From Hymenolepis diminuta (taxonomy: Eukaryota > Platyhelminthes > Cestoda > Cyclophyllidea > Hymenolepididae), in contig CAADRB010000109.1 of assembly GCA_900708905.1 (NCBI GenBank), forward strand, positions 147,246 to 211,245: a stretch of DNA of 64,000 nt, read 5' to 3'. Made by a program: the position numbers and the translations under genes. Below the pieces are notes generated by a model. That model was given only the letters and a program-made list of their open reading frames with translations. It was not told the DNA's origin and made no database searches. Positions 61,401 to 64,000 of the stretch are shown piece after piece (the stretch's first letter is position 1; each line of letters opens with the position of its first letter).

Positions 61401-62472
61401 ATTTTTAGAATTTTCAATACGCAAAAATTCAACAGAATAATCTGTCACCCCTAATTGAACCAAGGAAAATCATCATTTAATGTTAAAATTTCTTCCCATG
61501 TTTAATAATAAACTACTAGAGTTTAAAGGTTATTAATCGCGGTTAGTAACGGCAATGTTTTAAGTCAGTTACCATCAAATAAGATTAATATATATTGTTA
61601 TCGTAGTAAAATACCTAATTACTTAAATGTTTCTATTTATAGTGCAAATTATAAATATGGTAATATTTTTACGCGAGGCTTTTCATAAAAGAATATGCTT
61701 GTAAAATTTAGGAAAAGCCAGAAATTTAGCACCGTTTATGTGTTTTCTTACTTCGGGTAACATGTATAAGGCGACATAGATATTATAATTGACTTATCTC
61801 TTATTGCTTATTTCTGGAAGAAAATTTATACCCGATTGCAGTTAACTGCCCACTACATCTGCTGCAGACTTGCAACCATATAATATCACAAATTATCATG
61901 TAAACGAAAAAATATATGTCTTTGTAATTTGCTGAATGTTTAACATGATAAATTTTATTGAGATAAATCTTAAACCTAATTTTAATATTACAAACTCATG
62001 CCTTGAAATGCACAAAAAATATCACATTTTCAATAGATTACAGAGTTATTTATGTGTTAAGCATCACTCTCAACAATATATGTAAAATCAAAACTATGCA
62101 ACAACAATAAGGGCAAATACGTTTTACTTACTCTAATAAACTAATTACTATAGCCATTGAATATGATTATGATTCATGTATTAATAAATCGCAGTTTAGA
62201 CTTTAAACCTGTTTAAAATATAAAAATTTTTTTCAGGACAACGAAATTTCTATTTGTTTTGAAATATTTGGTAGAATTTTTAATTTCGAAACATATTTAT
62301 TTATATAAGCCAATTTAGAGGCGCTCGAGTCACATACTTTTTGAGAGCTATTTTATTTTCGCGTTACCTACGCTATTTGAGCTATATTCACTAATTTTAT
62401 GAATGAAACAAAAGCCAATAGTTATTTGAACGCTGAAATTGTTATATTTACTGATCTAACTATGTATGAAAT
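55475..62472. other. No gene seen; 7 kb AT-rich stretch
   Basis: Between the PAX6-like gene and the next plus-strand gene. Open frames at 56,539-56,724, 58,137-58,361 and 59,839-60,233 have no recognisable domain; the second (LDDFILNELKKPEIGLRETD) looks the most protein-like. I looked for the homeodomain recognition helix (WFSNRRAK) and found none. Confidence 0.55.
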
Positions 62473-63003
62473 ATGAATCGCTCTAAATCTCGAAGCAAAC
62501 GCCCTCAATTTCCGCTTGCTAGCCGTCAAAGTTTTAGAAGCGAAATGGATTTAATCGGCGATGGAAATCTAAATCAGATTCCTTTTCTTAATCGTAGTTG
62601 TTCGCCCACCTCTATTACCAAATCTTCTTTTAACGATGCGGATTCAGGAACCTTATCTGACACTGATGCTGAAAGTGTGTCCGCCAATGGAATTAAAAAC
62701 TCCCAATTTAGGAATGGATTCTCAAAAAGCTCGTTTCTTACTTCGGAAAATGATGGGCTGAACCGACCCAAATTGGTCAATCTTGGATCAGCTGTAAATA
62801 ATTTAACCCACACCAAAACACATAGTCATGCGAATCCATCCTATGCCAAATTTCGCCTAAGTCATCATGATTCTTCAGAGCAATCTGAAAATCCACCGGG
62901 TGTTACAAATTCCAAAAGGGACGGTCTTAATCTTCCACATTATGAGGAGTCTATTATTGATGGATTCTCTGTGATTGCATTCGAAGATCGAACAGATTTA
63001 GAG
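62473..63003 (+). CDS. AUTS2/Tay-like protein, first coding exon (gene runs on)
   Basis: A 177-codon first exon. The ATG at 62,473 follows an in-frame TGA six bases before it; the donor is TTAGAG|GTAATA in phase 0. The N-terminus is basic (MNRSKSRSKRPQ, a likely nuclear signal), the middle is Ser/Asn-rich with an acidic DADSGTLSDTDAESVS. The end reads EESIIDGFSVIAFEDRTDLE, close to [20 protein letters not shown] near the N-terminus of human AUTS2 and to the same motif in FBRSL1 and fly Tay. AUTS2 proteins act in nuclear Polycomb-type complexes and transcription. The match is one short motif, so the family call is tentative; the exon itself is well supported. Confidence 0.6.
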
Positions 63004-64000
63004 GTAATATTTTTATCATAAGCATGTTGCCAGTATTTGTTTAAACCTCTGTATTATTATGTTTGATGGCCCAGCTTCAGCTTTTTATTAATTTTATCTT
63101 CCAAATGTATGCTTTAGTCATAACATCATGACTCTAGCATCGTTGTCAACCCCTTTGCATTTTTGGCAAATTTATTTGGTCATTACCGCTTTCTCACTAA
63201 TTGTTCTGTGAGTTCGCTCTAAATATACACTTACACTTTACAAGTAAAGCATTACTGCAACATTGTCTCTTAAATGCTGCCTCCCTTTTCGTAAAAAGTC
63301 CGCCACTATCCAAGCGATGAATCACCCCCTCACTGAACCAATTTCGGGGTGGCGGGGAAAGTATTAATTGAATCTTTGGCGCTTAGGCGGAGATGGAGGG
63401 GTGTGAATAGTGTTGACAGATCTGGTGCGTTTACATTGTGTGCACTCATGTATTTTCTTAATGGTATGTTTTCATTTATATACTATTATAAATTTTCACC
63501 TATGTCCTTTGCGCTTGTCTCTCGTTGTCACTTAATCTAACGAAATCGGAACCACTACAAGGTCTCTCACCAGTTTGGAGTTTTCAGAATTCGCACATTT
63601 ATGTTTTCATTTTCTGCTACTTTCATCGTGAATTAGTCAGTTCTTTGTCTGCGCTCAGGTACTGGGACTGACAAGAAAACATATCAGCGGTTTTTTCTAT
63701 CTCTGCCTTTAACCCCAATTTGACCTATCTTAATGTGCACCTTGTAATTAGGCCATCTTCAACTTTTTGACCTGAATTTCTTACAGCACATTATGTCGTA
63801 TTAATGATTTTAATGTGTTTTATCAATTCTAACGGTGCGCGCTTTATAGCGATATCTCTCTTTCCCTCCCTCGCTAATTTTGTTATAGGTTTGCGGGGTG
63901 GAGACTGGGGGGGGGAGGGGGAAGGGGAGACTGTGTCTTATAGATCTTTAAAACTCACTCCGACCTCTTTCCCATTCCTCTTTTTATTTATGTTAAAGCT
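63004..64000 (+). other. Intron 1 of the AUTS2-like gene (partial)
   Basis: Starts with a GT donor and reaches the window end without a clear next exon. It holds a G-rich tract at 63,907-63,929. A 63-codon frame at 63,349-63,540 is featureless. Confidence 0.6.
63907..63929. repeat. G-rich tract
   Basis: Long G-runs separated by A on plus, a possible quadruplex on the sense strand of the AUTS2-like gene. Confidence 0.9.

Noticed and set aside
1..64000. tRNA, rRNA, CRISPR arrays, bacterial operons
   Set aside because: None seen by eye; the gene structure is eukaryotic throughout.

Overview
The window is eukaryotic: AT-rich DNA with spliced genes, long introns, GT-AG junctions and scattered transposon remains. 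It most likely comes from a flatworm (Platyhelminthes), plausibly a tapeworm. The reasons are introns of only 31 and 33 nt at the 5' end of one gene and three introns of 72-78 nt in the kinase part of another, set beside introns of 4-7 kb, together with invertebrate versions of MAP3K1, SH3BP5, PAX6 and AUTS2/Tay. The species cannot be fixed from this sequence.

Layout. Positions 1-11.9 kb hold no convincing host gene. They contain two decayed mariner transposase copies pointing away from each other (about 3.4-3.96 kb on minus, 6.09-7.07 kb on plus) and one small exon-like GC island near 10.3 kb. From 39,957 down to 11,951 on the minus strand runs a complete 12-exon MAP3K1 (MEKK1) gene. Every junction is in phase and the model gives 1,554 residues: SWIM zinc finger, C4HC3 RING/PHD-type finger, helical (ARM-like) region, proline-rich and acidic linker, full kinase domain and a 104-residue tail. 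About 2.2 kb upstream of it, on the same strand, is a complete 7-exon SH3BP5 (SAB)-like gene (47,975 to 42,136, 350 residues).

After a 3.3 kb divergent intergenic stretch, a PAX6-class paired-domain gene lies on the plus strand (first exon tentative at 51.26 kb, paired-domain exon 51,980-52,317). It appears to end at 55,400 with a poly(A) signal 69 nt later and no homeodomain. At 62,473-63,003 on plus is the first coding exon of another gene that resembles the N-terminus of AUTS2/Tay-bridge proteins; it runs out of the window.

Functional links. MEKK1 is a MAP3K that feeds the JNK cascade through its MAP2Ks, and SH3BP5/SAB is a known JNK docking partner on mitochondria as well as a Rab11 exchange factor. 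The two neighbours may therefore sit at the top and bottom of the same pathway, though adjacency alone does not prove co-regulation. PAX6 and AUTS2 families are both developmental nuclear regulators.

Most of the rest is intronic or intergenic AT-rich sequence with simple repeats. The most notable observations are the apparent homeodomain-less PAX6, complementary dinucleotide repeats in the two introns that flank MEKK1 exon 2, and micro-introns in the SH3BP5-like gene.
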